Shown here: positions 16,629 to 25,904 of the stretch, one piece after another | Position numbering within the stretch: the first letter of the stretch is position 1 | Layout: every line of letters starts with the position of its first letter | Assembly (NCBI RefSeq): GCF_036826855.1 | Contig: NZ_CP104578.1 | Span: 3,100,001 to 3,164,000 of the forward strand | From: Streptomyces sp. SJL17-4 | GTDB taxonomy: Bacteria; Actinomycetota; Actinomycetes; Streptomycetales; Streptomycetaceae | Direction: 5' to 3' | DNA: 64,000 bases | Made by a program: the position numbers and the translations under genes | The notes under the pieces: generated by a model | What the model was told of the DNA's origin: nothing | What the model saw: the letters and a program-made list of their open reading frames with translations, nothing else | Databases searched by the model: none

Positions 16629-17387
16629 TCAGGTCTTGGGCAGCTGCTTGCCGTAGTCGAGGATCTCTTCCTTCGACGGCTCGGTGAGCGGGAAGTCCTT
16701 GTTCCACTCGGAGAGCACCACCAGGCCCGCTCCCCCGCCCCGCGCGAACCGCAGCGGGTACGGGTCGCCCTGCAGGGCCACGTCGAGGGTGCCGCCCTCG
16801 CCGTCCGCGCCGCCCTTGACCTTGACCGTGCGGACCCCGCCGATCTGGTCCCGGTCCCCCTTGACCTTCTCGCCGTGCAGCCCGGTCAGCCCGGTCAGCA
16901 GCAGGTCCATCTCGGTGAAGCCGCGCAGCTGCTTGTACGCGGGGTCGCCCTGCGGCACCTTCACATACTTGTCGTCGAGCTTGTCGGCGGCCTCGGCGTC
17001 CGCCTCCGTCGGCTCGTCGCTGCCCTGGGTGTCGTGCGACCAGAAGCCCGCGTCCGCCTTCAGATAGAGCGCCTCGCCGACCCGCAGCAGTTCGAAGGTG
17101 CTGTTCTTCGTCGTCACCGAGCCGGTGGCGCCGTCCTGCTTGAGGCGCATGTTCAGCTTGAAGGTGTCGCCCTTGCTGACCAGGGTGCCGGAGAGCCGTA
17201 CCGCCCGCGCGGTGTCCGCGGCGGACCGCGCCTTCCCCTCGATCTCGGTCGCGGAGAGCTTCCCGACCCCGTTGGTCCCCTCGTCCGGATCGGCGCCGCA
17301 GGCCGTGAGCCCCACGGTCAGACCGGCGCAGAGCGCGAGCGGCGCGACCGCCCGGTGGATACGCGACGACGCGGCACGAACGGCCAT
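16629..17387 (-). CDS. LppX/LprG-like lipoprotein
   Basis: A 252-residue secreted lipoprotein. The signal peptide ends in the lipobox LTAC (27-30), so Cys30 would be lipidated. The mature part (segments LSGTLVSKG, FKLNMRLKQDG, GVRTVKVKGG) resembles the LolA/LppX-LprG half-barrel fold that binds hydrophobic ligands. It starts at ATG 17387 behind GAGAGG. A role in lipid or cell-envelope traffic is inferred from the fold. It is divergent from the MgtE-like gene, with about 270 bp of promoter region between. Confidence 0.78.
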   Translation of the reverse strand: MAVRAASSRIHRAVAPLALCAGLTVGLTACGADPDEGTNGVGKLSATEIEGKARSAADTARAVRLSGTLVSKGDTFKLNMRLKQDGATGSVTTKNSTFELLRVGEALYLKADAGFWSHDTQGSDEPTEADAEAADKLDDKYVKVPQGDPAYKQLRGFTEMDLLLTGLTGLHGEKVKGDRDQIGGVRTVKVKGGADGEGGTLDVALQGDPYPLRFARGGGAGLVVLSEWNKDFPLTEPSKEEILDYGKQLPKT

Positions 17388-17655
17388 CAGCGCTGCCTCT
17401 CATGTCGTGGGGGACACGGACCGCGGCCCGTACGGGGAGACCCGGGCGGCGGCCCTCTGTGCTGCCGGTTCTGCCGGGTGGGAGGGCCGGCGTGCCGGTG
17501 GGGACGGCAGACCGCAGCGTACCCGGGCCGGGTGAAGCGCCCGGCAGCAGCCGTACGGAGGCGCTGCCGGGGCGGGGCGGAACGGCACGGGCTAGCCTGA
17601 ACCCGGCAAAGCTCGGCAATGACTCGAATCGTGCGGCACCGAGGAGGCGCGTGGC

Positions 17656-18939
17656 ATGGCGGCAGGCGCCCCCCGGATCTTCGTCTCCCACCTCGCGGGA
17701 GTCCCGGTCTTCGACCCCGTCGGCGACCAGGTCGGCCGGGTCAGCGACCTGGTGGCCATGCTGCGGGTCGGCCGCAGGCCGCCGCGGCTCCTCGGCATGG
17801 TCGTGGAGGTCCTCAGCCGCCGCCGGGTGTTCGTACCGATGACCCGGATCACGGGCGTGGAGTCCGGCCAGGTCATCACGACCGGTGTCGTCAACATGCG
17901 CCGCTTCGAACCGCGCCCCACCGAGCGTCTCGTCCTCGGCGAACTCCTCGACCGGCGTGTCCGGCTCGTGGGGCCCGGCGGGCAGGAGGGCGAGGAGGTC
18001 ACCGTCCTCGACGTCGCCATCCAGCAGCTGCCCGCCCGCCGCGACTGGGAGATCGACAAGGTCTTCGTCCGCAAGGGGAAGGGCGGGGTGCTGAGCCGCA
18101 AGGGCGAGACGCTGACCGTCGAGTGGTCGGGGGTCACCGGCTTCTCCCTGGAGGAGCACGGGCAGGGCGCCGAGAGCCTGGTCGCCACCTTCGAGAAGCT
18201 GCGCCCCGCCGACCTCGCCAACGCGCTGCACCACCTCCCGCCCAAGCGGCGTGCCGAGGTCGCCGCCGCGCTCGACGACGACCGGCTCGCCGACGTCCTC
18301 GAAGAGCTGCCGGAGGACGACCAGATCGAGATCCTCGGCAAGCTGAAGGAGGAGCGCGCGGCCGACGTCCTGGAGGCGATGGACCCGGACGACGCGGCCG
18401 ACCTGCTGTCCGAGCTGCCGGAGGAGGACAAGGAGCGGCTGCTGACGCTGATGCAGCCGGACGACGCGGCCGACGTCCGCCGGCTGCTCGCGTACGAGGA
18501 GCGCACGGCGGGCGGTCTGATGACGACCGAGCCGATCGTGCTGCGGCCGGACGCCACGGTCGCGGACGCGCTGGCCCGGGTCCGGCAGCAGGACCTGTCG
18601 CCGGCGCTGGCGGCGCAGGTGTACGTGTGCCGGCCGCCGGACGAGACGCCGACGGGCAAGTACCTGGGCACCGTGCACTTCCAGCGGCTCCTTCGCGATC
18701 CGCCGTTCACGCTCGTCAGCTCGATCGTGGACAGCGACCTGCCGCCGCTCGGCCCGGACACCCCGCTGCCGGCCGTCACCAGCTATCTCGCCGCGTACAA
18801 CATGGTCGCGGCGCCCGTGGTGGACGAGAGCGGGTCGCTGCTCGGCGCGGTCACCGTCGACGACGTGCTCGACCATCTGCTGCCGGAGGACTGGCGCGAG
18901 ACCGACTTCCACGAGGAGGGGGCCGGGCATGGCGGCTGA
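17656..18939 (+). CDS. Soluble MgtE-like protein (MgtE N-domain plus CBS pair)
   Basis: A 427-residue protein with an N-terminal PRC-barrel-like part (VSHLAGVPVFDPVGD), an MgtE intracellular N domain at about 175-275 (helical repeats such as EELPEDDQIEILGKL and DDAADLLSELPEED) and a CBS-domain pair at about 285-410. It lacks the MgtE membrane channel entirely, so it is a sensor-like fragment rather than a transporter. It starts at ATG 17656 with GAGGAGG. Its end overlaps the DUF1003 gene by 11 bp, indicating coupled translation and a joint function. Confidence 0.85.
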   Translation: MAAGAPRIFVSHLAGVPVFDPVGDQVGRVSDLVAMLRVGRRPPRLLGMVVEVLSRRRVFVPMTRITGVESGQVITTGVVNMRRFEPRPTERLVLGELLDRRVRLVGPGGQEGEEVTVLDVAIQQLPARRDWEIDKVFVRKGKGGVLSRKGETLTVEWSGVTGFSLEEHGQGAESLVATFEKLRPADLANALHHLPPKRRAEVAAALDDDRLADVLEELPEDDQIEILGKLKEERAADVLEAMDPDDAADLLSELPEEDKERLLTLMQPDDAADVRRLLAYEERTAGGLMTTEPIVLRPDATVADALARVRQQDLSPALAAQVYVCRPPDETPTGKYLGTVHFQRLLRDPPFTLVSSIVDSDLPPLGPDTPLPAVTSYLAAYNMVAAPVVDESGSLLGAVTVDDVLDHLLPEDWRETDFHEEGAGHGG

Positions 18940-19504
18940 GCGCACGCAGGACCGCGAGCGGGACCGTGACCGGGAGCGCGACCGTCCGGGCCCCCGCATC
19001 CGGCTCGACCTGCCGCGCGAGCGCCGGGCCAAGCTGCTTCCGGAGTACGACCCCGAGGCGTTCGGGCGGCTCTCGGAGCGGATCGCCCGCTTCCTGGGGA
19101 CCGGTCGGTTCCTCGTCTGGATGACCCTGACGATCATCGTCTGGGTCGTCTGGAACATCTTCGCGCCGGGCGCGCTCAAGTTCGACGAGTACCCCTTCAT
19201 CTTCCTGACGCTCGCGCTGTCCCTCCAGGCCTCGTACGCGGCGCCGCTGATCCTGCTCGCGCAGAACCGGCAGGACGACCGGGACCGGGTCAATCTCGAA
19301 CAGGACCGGAAGCAGAACGAGCGGTCGATCGCGGACACCGAGTACCTCACCCGGGAGATCGCGGCGCTGCGGATGGGCCTCGGCGAGGTGGCCACCCGCG
19401 ACTGGATCCGCTCGGAGCTCCAGGACCTGATCAAGGACCTGGAGGAGCGCCGGGATCTATTCCCGTCGGCCGACACCAGGGGAAGTGACGTACCCGACCG
19501 TTGA
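18929..19504 (+). CDS. DUF1003 membrane protein
   Basis: A 191-residue protein. After a highly charged Arg/Asp/Glu N-terminus (residues 1-40) come two membrane helices (VWMTLTIIVWVVWNIF and the segment FIFLTLALSLQASYAAPLILL) and a helical C-terminal tail with probable coiled coil (RDRVNLEQDRKQNERSIAD). This is the DUF1003 layout; the function is unknown. ATG 18929 overlaps the end of the MgtE-like gene, so the two are translationally coupled. Confidence 0.85.
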   Translation: MAAERTQDRERDRDRERDRPGPRIRLDLPRERRAKLLPEYDPEAFGRLSERIARFLGTGRFLVWMTLTIIVWVVWNIFAPGALKFDEYPFIFLTLALSLQASYAAPLILLAQNRQDDRDRVNLEQDRKQNERSIADTEYLTREIAALRMGLGEVATRDWIRSELQDLIKDLEERRDLFPSADTRGSDVPDR

Positions 19505-19535
19505 CAGGCCTTTCATGGGCCGGTGGTCGGCGCCG

Positions 19536-19541
19536 TACCAT
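19536..19541 (+). promoter_or_regulatory. -10-like hexamer of mrp (leaderless)
   Basis: TACCAT followed by 7 nt and ATG 19549. A TTGACA at 19501-19506 is too far upstream to be its -35. Confidence 0.4.
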
Positions 19542-19548
19542 CGTCGGT

Positions 19549-20682
19549 ATGGCTATGGAAGACGCGGTGCTCGAAGCACTGGCGACGGTGAACGACCCCG
19601 AGATCAACAAACCGATCACTGAGCTCGGCATGGTCAAGTCGGTGGAGATCGAACCGGACGGCAAGGTCGCCGTCACGGTCTACCTGACCGTCTCCGGCTG
19701 CCCGATGCGCGAGACCATCACCCAGCGGGTGACCGAGGCCGTCTCCGGCGTCGAGGGTGTCACCGGCGTCGACGTCTCGCTGGACGTGATGAGCGACGAG
19801 CAGCGCAAGGAGCTGGCGGCGGCGCTGCGCGGCACGAGCGCCGAGCGCGAGGTGCCGTTCGCGAAGCCCGGCTCGCTGACCCGGGTGTACGCGGTCGCCT
19901 CCGGCAAGGGTGGCGTCGGCAAGTCCTCCGTCACCGTGAACCTGGCCGCGGCGATGGCCGCCGACGGTCTGAAGGTCGGCGTCGTCGACGCCGACATCTA
20001 CGGCCACAGCGTGCCGCGGATGCTGGGTGCGGACGGCCGTCCGACCCAGGTCGAGAACATGATCATGCCGCCGTCGGCGAACGGCGTGAAGGTCATCTCG
20101 ATCGGCATGTTCACCCCGGGCAACGCGCCGGTGGTGTGGCGCGGCCCGATGCTGCACCGCGCGCTCCAGCAGTTCCTCGCGGACGTGTACTGGGGCGACC
20201 TGGACGTCCTCCTGCTCGACCTGCCCCCGGGCACCGGTGACATCGCGATCTCGGTCGCGCAGCTCGTCCCGAACGCGGAGATCCTGGTCGTCACCACCCC
20301 GCAGCAGGCGGCGGCCGAGGTCGCCGAGCGGGCCGGCTCCATCGCCGTCCAGACCCACCAGAAGATCGTCGGTGTCGTCGAGAACATGGCGGGCCTGCCG
20401 TGCCCGCACTGCGACGAGATGGTCGACGTGTTCGGCACGGGCGGCGGCCAGCGGGTCGCCGACGGTCTGACGCAGACCACGGGCGCCACGGTGCCGGTCC
20501 TCGGCTCGATCCCGATCGACGTACGGCTCCGCGAGGGCGGCGACGAGGGCAAGCCCGTCGTCCTCTCCGACCCGGACTCCCCGGCGGGCGCGGCCCTCCG
20601 CGCGATCGCCGGCAAGCTCGGCGGCCGCCAGCGAGGCCTCTCGGGCATGAGCCTGGGCATCACGCCACGCAACAAGTTCTGA
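19549..20682 (+). CDS. mrp: Mrp/ApbC-type Fe-S cluster carrier ATPase
   Basis: A 377-residue P-loop ATPase that carries and delivers Fe-S clusters. The N-terminal MIP18/DUF59 domain (about 1-95) is followed by Walker A GKGGVGKS (119-126), the switch segment LLLDLPPGTGD, and the cluster-binding Cys285-x2-Cys288 (LPCPHC). The length suits the family. ATG 19549 is chosen from the leaderless-type spacing to TACCAT. A perfect hairpin terminator follows. Confidence 0.93.
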   Translation: MAMEDAVLEALATVNDPEINKPITELGMVKSVEIEPDGKVAVTVYLTVSGCPMRETITQRVTEAVSGVEGVTGVDVSLDVMSDEQRKELAAALRGTSAEREVPFAKPGSLTRVYAVASGKGGVGKSSVTVNLAAAMAADGLKVGVVDADIYGHSVPRMLGADGRPTQVENMIMPPSANGVKVISIGMFTPGNAPVVWRGPMLHRALQQFLADVYWGDLDVLLLDLPPGTGDIAISVAQLVPNAEILVVTTPQQAAAEVAERAGSIAVQTHQKIVGVVENMAGLPCPHCDEMVDVFGTGGGQRVADGLTQTTGATVPVLGSIPIDVRLREGGDEGKPVVLSDPDSPAGAALRAIAGKLGGRQRGLSGMSLGITPRNKF

Positions 20683-20690
20683 CCGCTTGC

Positions 20691-20726
20691 GGCGAAGGGG
20701 CACCCCGTGCGGGGTGCCCCTTCGCC
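20691..20726. terminator. Terminator between mrp and convergent gene
   Basis: A perfect 16-bp stem (20691-20706 with 20711-20726) around loop GTGC, lying only 3 bp from the convergent stop at 20730; it can serve both genes. Confidence 0.85.
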
Positions 20727-20729
20727 GTT

Positions 20730-21356
20730 CTACGCGTAGGCGTCCAGGTCCTTGATCTGGGCGAACCCCAGCCCGTACGCGCTCATCCCACGCCCGTACG
20801 CCCCGATGTGCACGCCCGCCGCGGACCCCGCGAGGACCCACCCGAACTCCGACTCCCGGTAGTGGAACGGCATCGGCACCCCGTCCACCGGCAGCGACAG
20901 CGTCGACCACTCCGCCCCGTCGAGGTCGTCGGCCAGCTCGAAGGCCGTCTCGGTCTGCTGGTCCAGCCAGTTGTCCCGCGTCGCGTGGTCCAGCGACGCG
21001 GGCCAGGTGTGGACGAGCAGCCCCGAGCCGGCCAGCCAGGCCGCCGAGGACACGGTGGTGGCGTCGAGGACGCCCGTGCCGTCACCGGTCCGCCGGACCG
21101 GGCTCGCGGCCACGGTCACGACGACCGTGAAACGCTCCTTCTCCGCGCCGCTCGCGTCCGTCTTTATCGACGGGGTCTCACCGTGCCCGGTCGACCCGTG
21201 CTGCACACTGCCGTCCGCCGCCGTGCCGACCTGCATCAGCCAGCGCGGCCCGGTGAACGCCTCGTCGAGGCCGTACCAGGCGAAGGGTGCGCGCAGATAG
21301 CCGTCGGCCGTACGCCGGGCCGTGGGCACGCCCTCCACCCGACTCGTGGTCTCCAT
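20730..21356 (-). CDS. Conserved hypothetical protein
   Basis: A 208-residue soluble protein starting at ATG 21356 behind GAGGAGG. No signal peptide, membrane span or known motif was recognised. The sequence alternates probable beta strands (RFTVVVTVAASPV, GLLVHTW, WSTLSLPVDGVPM, GVHIGAYG) with Trp/Gly-rich turns, suggesting a beta-rich fold. It lies downstream of tatB and may be co-transcribed across a 74-bp gap. Confidence 0.65.
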   Translation of the reverse strand: METTSRVEGVPTARRTADGYLRAPFAWYGLDEAFTGPRWLMQVGTAADGSVQHGSTGHGETPSIKTDASGAEKERFTVVVTVAASPVRRTGDGTGVLDATTVSSAAWLAGSGLLVHTWPASLDHATRDNWLDQQTETAFELADDLDGAEWSTLSLPVDGVPMPFHYRESEFGWVLAGSAAGVHIGAYGRGMSAYGLGFAQIKDLDAYA

Positions 21357-21430
21357 CTCGGCCGCCTCCTCGTTCTGTCAACAGAGGGAGGATAGCCACC
21401 GCGACGCGTCGGGTCGGTGACAGCCCGTCG

Positions 21431-21907
21431 TCAGGTCGCGTCGGAGTCGTACGGAGGACGCTCCGTGGTGTCCGGCTTGTCCTGCTTCTTCAGCAGGTCC
21501 GGGGTGCCGTTGGCGGAGGTGACGGTGCCGGAGGAACCGCCGGCCGACGGGGAACCGTTGACGGCCGAAGGCTGCGGCTCGCGGCCGTGGACCGCGTCGG
21601 CGACGTCGTTCATCTCCTTCTTGAGGTCGAAGCTGCCGCGCAGCTCCTTGAGCTCCCGGAGGTCCTCGTTCTGCTCCATCTGCTTGCGGAGGAACGTCTT
21701 CGGGTTGAGGTCCTCGAACTCGAAGTCCTTGAAGTCCGGGCCCAGCTCGCTGCGGATGTCCTCCTTGGCGCTGTCCGAGAAGTCACGGATCTTCCGGATG
21801 AAGCGCGAGACGTCCTGGATGACCTTCGGGAGCTTGTCCGGCCCGAAGACGAGCACGGCGAGGACGACGAGCGTCACCAGCTCGAGTGCGCCTATGTCGC
21901 TGAACAC
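21431..21907 (-). CDS. tatB: Sec-independent translocase protein TatB
   Basis: A 158-residue TatB. A single N-terminal membrane helix (IGALELVTLVVLAVLVFGP) runs into an amphipathic helix (LPKVIQDVSRFIRKIRDF), then an acidic helical part and a disordered Ser/Gly/Pro tail. TatB works with TatC to bind twin-arginine precursors. The start is GTG 21907 behind AAGGAG. It is the last gene of the sigE-rseA-htrA-tatB block and 91 bp after htrA, so co-transcription is likely. Confidence 0.92.
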   Translation of the reverse strand: MFSDIGALELVTLVVLAVLVFGPDKLPKVIQDVSRFIRKIRDFSDSAKEDIRSELGPDFKDFEFEDLNPKTFLRKQMEQNEDLRELKELRGSFDLKKEMNDVADAVHGREPQPSAVNGSPSAGGSSGTVTSANGTPDLLKKQDKPDTTERPPYDSDAT

Positions 21908-21998
21908 CTAGTAGCTCCTTCATGCCGGTCAAGGGCCCGGTCCACGGTACCCGCCGAAACTGCCGGACGGGTACCTCCCGGTGTCGGCCACATGGCGC

Positions 21999-23951
21999 TC
22001 AGGTGCCCTGGGACGAGCCGAGCGTCAAGGTCTTTGTCAGCTCTTTGCCACCACGGGTCAGGGTGAGCTCCAGCCGGTCGCCGGGGCGGTGGGCGCGGAT
22101 CTTCACGATCAGCTCCTCGCCGTTGTGCACGCGCTGGCCGTCGACCTTGGTGATGACGTCGCCGGGCCGGAGCCCGGCCTTCGCGGCGGGGCCGCCGGGC
22201 GTGACGGCGGCGGCGCCGTCCTTGCCCTTCTCGCCGACCCGGGCGCCGTCGCCGTTGAACTGCATGTCGAGGCTCACACCGATGACGGGGTGGGTGGCCT
22301 TGCCGGTGTTGATGAGCTCCTCGGCGACGCGCTTGCCCTGGTTGATCGGTATGGCGAAGCCGAGGCCGATGGAGCCGGGCTGGGAGGCGCCCGCGCCCTC
22401 GCCCTCGCCGGAGCCGCCGGCGGCGCGGATGGCGCTGTTGATGCCGATGACCCGGCCCTTGGAGTCGAGGAGCGGGCCGCCGGAGTTGCCGGGGTTGATG
22501 GGGGCGTCGGTCTGGAGGGCGTCGACGTAGCTGATGTCGCTGCCGTCGCCCTTCTCGCCGCCCGCGGTGATCGGGCGCTCCTTGGCGCTGATGATGCCGG
22601 AGGTGACCGTGTTGGAGAGGTCGAAGGGGGCGCCGATGGCGACGACGGGGTCGCCGACGCGGACGTTGTCGGAGTTGCCGAGCGGCAGCGGCTTGAGGCC
22701 GGAGACGCCGGTGACCTGGACGACGGCGAGGTCGTAGCCGGTGTCCTTGCCGACGACCTTGGCGCGGGCGGTCTCGCCGCTGGAGAAGGTCACCGAGATG
22801 TCGCTCGATGACTGCGCCCCGTCCACGACGTGGTTGTTGGTGAGGATGTGGCCCTTGGTGTCGAGGACGAAGCCGGTGCCGGTGCCGGACGAGCCGCCGC
22901 CCTTGACGTGCAGGGTGACGACGCCGGGCAGGGCACTGGCCGCGATCCCGGCCACGCTGTCCGGGGCGCGGTCGGTGTCGCCGCCGTCCGACTGCGGGAG
23001 CTCGACGGTGGTGATGCCGCCGTTCCGCTCGACGTAGGCGCCGATGCCGCCGCCGATGACCCCGGTGACGAGCGCGAAGGCGAGCGCACCGGCGATGGCG
23101 AGCCCCTTGCGGGACTTCTTCGCGGGCAGGGGCGGGAGCCCGGACCCGCCGGCCCCCCAGGGGTCGTACTGCACCCAGGGCGCACCGGTCTGCGGCGGCA
23201 CGCCGCCACCCTGGGCGTGGAGCGGGGGGTGGGGGTGCGGCTGCGGGTGCGGCTGGGGCTGCGGCGGTACGGGGGGTACGTGGGCCTGCTGCGGCGGTAC
23301 GGACGCCGGGGGGCGCTGGACGGGCGGCGCGGGCGCCCAGGGTCCGGGCTCGCCGTAGGGCGGCGTCCGGTACTCGTCGGGGGCGTGCAGGGGCGTCGGC
23401 GCGGGCTGGGCGGGCGCCGGGGCGACCGCGGCCGGAGGGGCGTCGACGGGGGCGTCGGCGACGGGGGCGTCGGGGACCGGGAGGACCTCGGTCATCTGAG
23501 CGTCGGTCACCTGAGCCCCGGCCGCCTGAGTCTCCGTCGCCTGAGTCCGGGTCACCGGGAGGGCCTCGGTCGGGGCCGCGTCCGCCGGGACCGCGTCCGC
23601 CGGAGCCGCGTCCGCCGGGGCGGGAGCCTCGCTCTTGGTCAGCGGCACGACGGGCACGTCGGCGGCGACGGCCTGACTCGGCACCGCCGCATCCGTCACA
23701 CCGGCCGCATCCACCACACCTGCCGTATCCGCCACATCCGTCACGTCGGCCAGGACGCTGCCGGCGGCCGGCACCTCAGGTGCTTCGGCCGGCGGCTGCG
23801 GCGCGGGCAGCGGAAAGTCGCCGTCGGCGTCATGCGCGGCGACGGCCGTGGCGCCCTCCGTGAGGTCGTCGGTCGGAGGCGGCGAGGGTATCCGTGCCGC
23901 CTCCGGTGCGCTCGACGGCCGGCTCCACCAGTTCGGCTTCCCGTTGTTCAT
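21999..23951 (-). CDS. htrA: HtrA/DegP-like membrane serine protease with PDZ domain
   Basis: A 650-residue envelope protease. Residues 1-280 are cytoplasmic, Ala/Pro/Gln-rich and disordered; a membrane helix follows at about 284-306. The chymotrypsin-like domain has the triad His374 (TNNHVV), Asp407 (GYDLAV) and Ser490 (NPGNSGGPL). A C-terminal PDZ domain contains RPGDVITKVDGQ. It probably degrades misfolded secreted proteins. It starts at ATG 23951 behind GGGGAGAG. In mycobacteria, the homologous htrA lies beside sigE and rseA, which supports a stress role. Confidence 0.9.
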   Translation of the reverse strand: MNNGKPNWWSRPSSAPEAARIPSPPPTDDLTEGATAVAAHDADGDFPLPAPQPPAEAPEVPAAGSVLADVTDVADTAGVVDAAGVTDAAVPSQAVAADVPVVPLTKSEAPAPADAAPADAVPADAAPTEALPVTRTQATETQAAGAQVTDAQMTEVLPVPDAPVADAPVDAPPAAVAPAPAQPAPTPLHAPDEYRTPPYGEPGPWAPAPPVQRPPASVPPQQAHVPPVPPQPQPHPQPHPHPPLHAQGGGVPPQTGAPWVQYDPWGAGGSGLPPLPAKKSRKGLAIAGALAFALVTGVIGGGIGAYVERNGGITTVELPQSDGGDTDRAPDSVAGIAASALPGVVTLHVKGGGSSGTGTGFVLDTKGHILTNNHVVDGAQSSSDISVTFSSGETARAKVVGKDTGYDLAVVQVTGVSGLKPLPLGNSDNVRVGDPVVAIGAPFDLSNTVTSGIISAKERPITAGGEKGDGSDISYVDALQTDAPINPGNSGGPLLDSKGRVIGINSAIRAAGGSGEGEGAGASQPGSIGLGFAIPINQGKRVAEELINTGKATHPVIGVSLDMQFNGDGARVGEKGKDGAAAVTPGGPAAKAGLRPGDVITKVDGQRVHNGEELIVKIRAHRPGDRLELTLTRGGKELTKTLTLGSSQGT

Positions 23952-24029
23952 GCTCTCCCCGCAACCCGCTGACCCGTCCGCGCCCCCTTGGGCGGGCGCC
24001 CCTGTCCCTGGATTCAACCAGGTCGCGCG

Positions 24030-24977
24030 TCAGCGGTGGGAGCCGAGCGGTGCGGCGGTCGGGCTGGGCGCCGGGCTGGGGCCGGGACCGAAGGCCAGTT
24101 GGAGGGCCGGCCCGGTCGGTCGTATGAACGGCGAGAGGGCGAGGAACGACTGCGTGGCCGGGTCCCGGAGCCGTACCGCCACCAGGGGCATGGCCGGGGA
24201 GTGCACCGCGCTCGGCGGAACGGCGCCCGCCGGGGCCGTGCCCGGACCGACCGGCGACACCGGCCCGTGCGGCAGCGCCGCCGGGGTCCCGGGGGTCAGT
24301 GGAGCCCCCGAGGTCACCGGCGCGCCGTCGACGGACTGGGCTCCGCGCTCGCCGGAGCGGGTGCCCCGGACCGCGGCAGTGCCGCCGCCGGGGCCCGTGG
24401 CCGGGGCGCGCAGCGGCGTGACCGCCGTGCCGGTGCCCTGGCCGCCGCGCCCGCTCGCGTTCACCGAGGCCTCCAGCGGCAGGGTGCCGCCGAGGGCGAT
24501 GGCCGCGAACGAGACGGCGCTGGCCGCCGCGAAGGCGAAGCGCCGGCCGCGCCAGGAGGATCCGGCACGGTCGCCGACGTCGTGGATGCGGAAACCGGTC
24601 TGGGGGGCGTCGTGTGCGGGGCGCGGGGTGACGACGGCCGCCGTGGCGAAGCCGTCGGACCTCACGCCGCCCGCGCCGAGGAGTTCTTCGAGGGGGCCTC
24701 GCGGTCCGCCGGGGCCTCCCGGCTCACCAGGGCCCCCGGGTAGCCCCTGCAGTCGGGCGAGAAAACCTTCCGAGGGCGGCGGCGGAGCCGCCGAGGCGAA
24801 GACGCTCTTGAGGGTGCGCTGCGCGTCGGCCTCCGCCTTGCAGCGGGCGCAGGTCGCGAGGTGGGCGAGGACCCGCTCGCGGGCGTCATGGCCGAGTTCG
24901 CCGTCGACGAGCGCGGCCAGCCGGTCCCCGAGGTGGTGTTCCGCGGGGGACGGTGACGAGGGACGTGTGCCGCTCAC
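24030..24977 (-). CDS. rseA: Anti-sigma factor with zinc-finger (ZAS) domain
   Basis: A 315-residue membrane protein. The N-terminal ZAS-type motif His39-x3-Cys43-x2-Cys46 ([10 protein letters not shown]) would hold the adjacent ECF sigma factor. A Gly/Pro-rich linker is followed by one membrane helix ([18 protein letters not shown]) and a Pro/Ala-rich extracytoplasmic part. GTG 24977 overlaps the sigma-gene stop (GTGA) and has GGGAGG upstream, so it is translationally coupled; an ATG at 24995 is the alternative. The name follows the M. tuberculosis gene order and is inferred. Confidence 0.82.
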   Translation of the reverse strand: MSGTRPSSPSPAEHHLGDRLAALVDGELGHDARERVLAHLATCARCKAEADAQRTLKSVFASAAPPPPSEGFLARLQGLPGGPGEPGGPGGPRGPLEELLGAGGVRSDGFATAAVVTPRPAHDAPQTGFRIHDVGDRAGSSWRGRRFAFAAASAVSFAAIALGGTLPLEASVNASGRGGQGTGTAVTPLRAPATGPGGGTAAVRGTRSGERGAQSVDGAPVTSGAPLTPGTPAALPHGPVSPVGPGTAPAGAVPPSAVHSPAMPLVAVRLRDPATQSFLALSPFIRPTGPALQLAFGPGPSPAPSPTAAPLGSHR

Positions 24978-25738
24978 GCTGTCCCTGCCTCCCATCCGAC
25001 GGAGGCCAGGGCACGCTCCGCCCGTGCCTCGGGCGAGCGGTGCTTGAGGGCCTTGCGCAGGTGGGAGCGCCCGCGGTGGATACGACTGCGGACGGTGCCG
25101 AGCTTCACGCCGAGGGTCGCGGCGATCTCCTCGTACGACAGTCCTTCGATGTCGCAGAGGACGACCGCGGCACGGAACTCGGGCGCGAGGGTGTCGAGGG
25201 CCTGCTGCACGTCGGCGTCGAAGTGGGTGTCGTTGAACACCTGCTGCGGCGAGGGCTCACGGCTGGGCAGCCGCTCGGCGGCGTCGTCGGCGAGCGCGTC
25301 GAAACGGATGCGCTGCTTGCGGCGGACCATGTCGAGGAAGAGATTGGTGGTGATGCGGTGGAGCCAGCCCTCGAAGGTGCCCGGCGTGTACGTCGACAGC
25401 GAGCGGAAGACGCGGACGAAGACCTCCTGGGTCAGGTCCTCGGCGTCGTGCTGGTTGCCGGTCAGCCGGTAGGCGAGGCGGTACACCCGGCCGCTGTGCG
25501 TGCTGACGATCTCCTCCCAGGTGGGTGGAGTCCACGCCTGCGATTCCGCATCCGATGCGAAGGTCGCGGTGGTGGGCGCGGAGTCGGCGGTGCGGATTCG
25601 GTCAGCGGTGTCGGTCACGGATTTCGGCTCACCCGCCGACCTGAGAAGACGCCGAAGCACTCCTCCCCGATCCACAGGCGCAGCCGCACCTCCCCTGTCG
25701 GCTCTGGTGGTGTCCAGTGGAGCCCCTACCATAGCCAC
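24974..25738 (-). CDS. sigE: ECF RNA polymerase sigma factor, SigE type
   Basis: A 254-residue extracytoplasmic-function sigma factor. Region 2 is seen at [19 protein letters not shown] and [18 protein letters not shown], and region 4 at [20 protein letters not shown]. The first 80 residues are a variable extension. The start is placed at GTG 25738; an ATG at 25732 is also possible. It overlaps the anti-sigma gene. The symbol is used in the mycobacterial sense; the S. coelicolor gene called sigE is a different locus. It probably drives an envelope-stress regulon including htrA. Confidence 0.88.
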   Translation of the reverse strand: MAMVGAPLDTTRADRGGAAAPVDRGGVLRRLLRSAGEPKSVTDTADRIRTADSAPTTATFASDAESQAWTPPTWEEIVSTHSGRVYRLAYRLTGNQHDAEDLTQEVFVRVFRSLSTYTPGTFEGWLHRITTNLFLDMVRRKQRIRFDALADDAAERLPSREPSPQQVFNDTHFDADVQQALDTLAPEFRAAVVLCDIEGLSYEEIAATLGVKLGTVRSRIHRGRSHLRKALKHRSPEARAERALASVGWEAGTA

Positions 25739-25863
25739 CTCGCCCGTTAGCTCCGGATAAGAATCTTTACGCGAATTTGGAACCGGCTCCCCCGGCTTCC
25801 TCCTGCCGCGTCCTTCCCCTGGTGAACGCCCGGTCCCATCTGCGGGTTCCCGCTGACAGCGGA

Positions 25864-25869
25864 TACAGT
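25864..25869 (+). promoter_or_regulatory. -10-like hexamer of the O-methyltransferase gene
   Basis: TACAGT at 25864-25869 predicts transcription from about 25876, placing the AGGAGAGG ribosome site inside the mRNA. Confidence 0.4.
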
Positions 25870-25904
25870 CACCGTTGCGTCAACTACGGGGACAGGAGAG
25901 GGCC

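Noticed and set aside
18929..18939. Frameshift joining the MgtE-like and DUF1003 genes into one protein
   Set aside because: The 11-bp overlap with a proper ATG is typical of translational coupling, and both products match complete family lengths.
22830..23972. Plus-strand open frame of 380 codons opposite htrA
   Set aside because: An antisense frame caused by high GC; its product is Arg/Gly-rich without family features, and htrA is certain.
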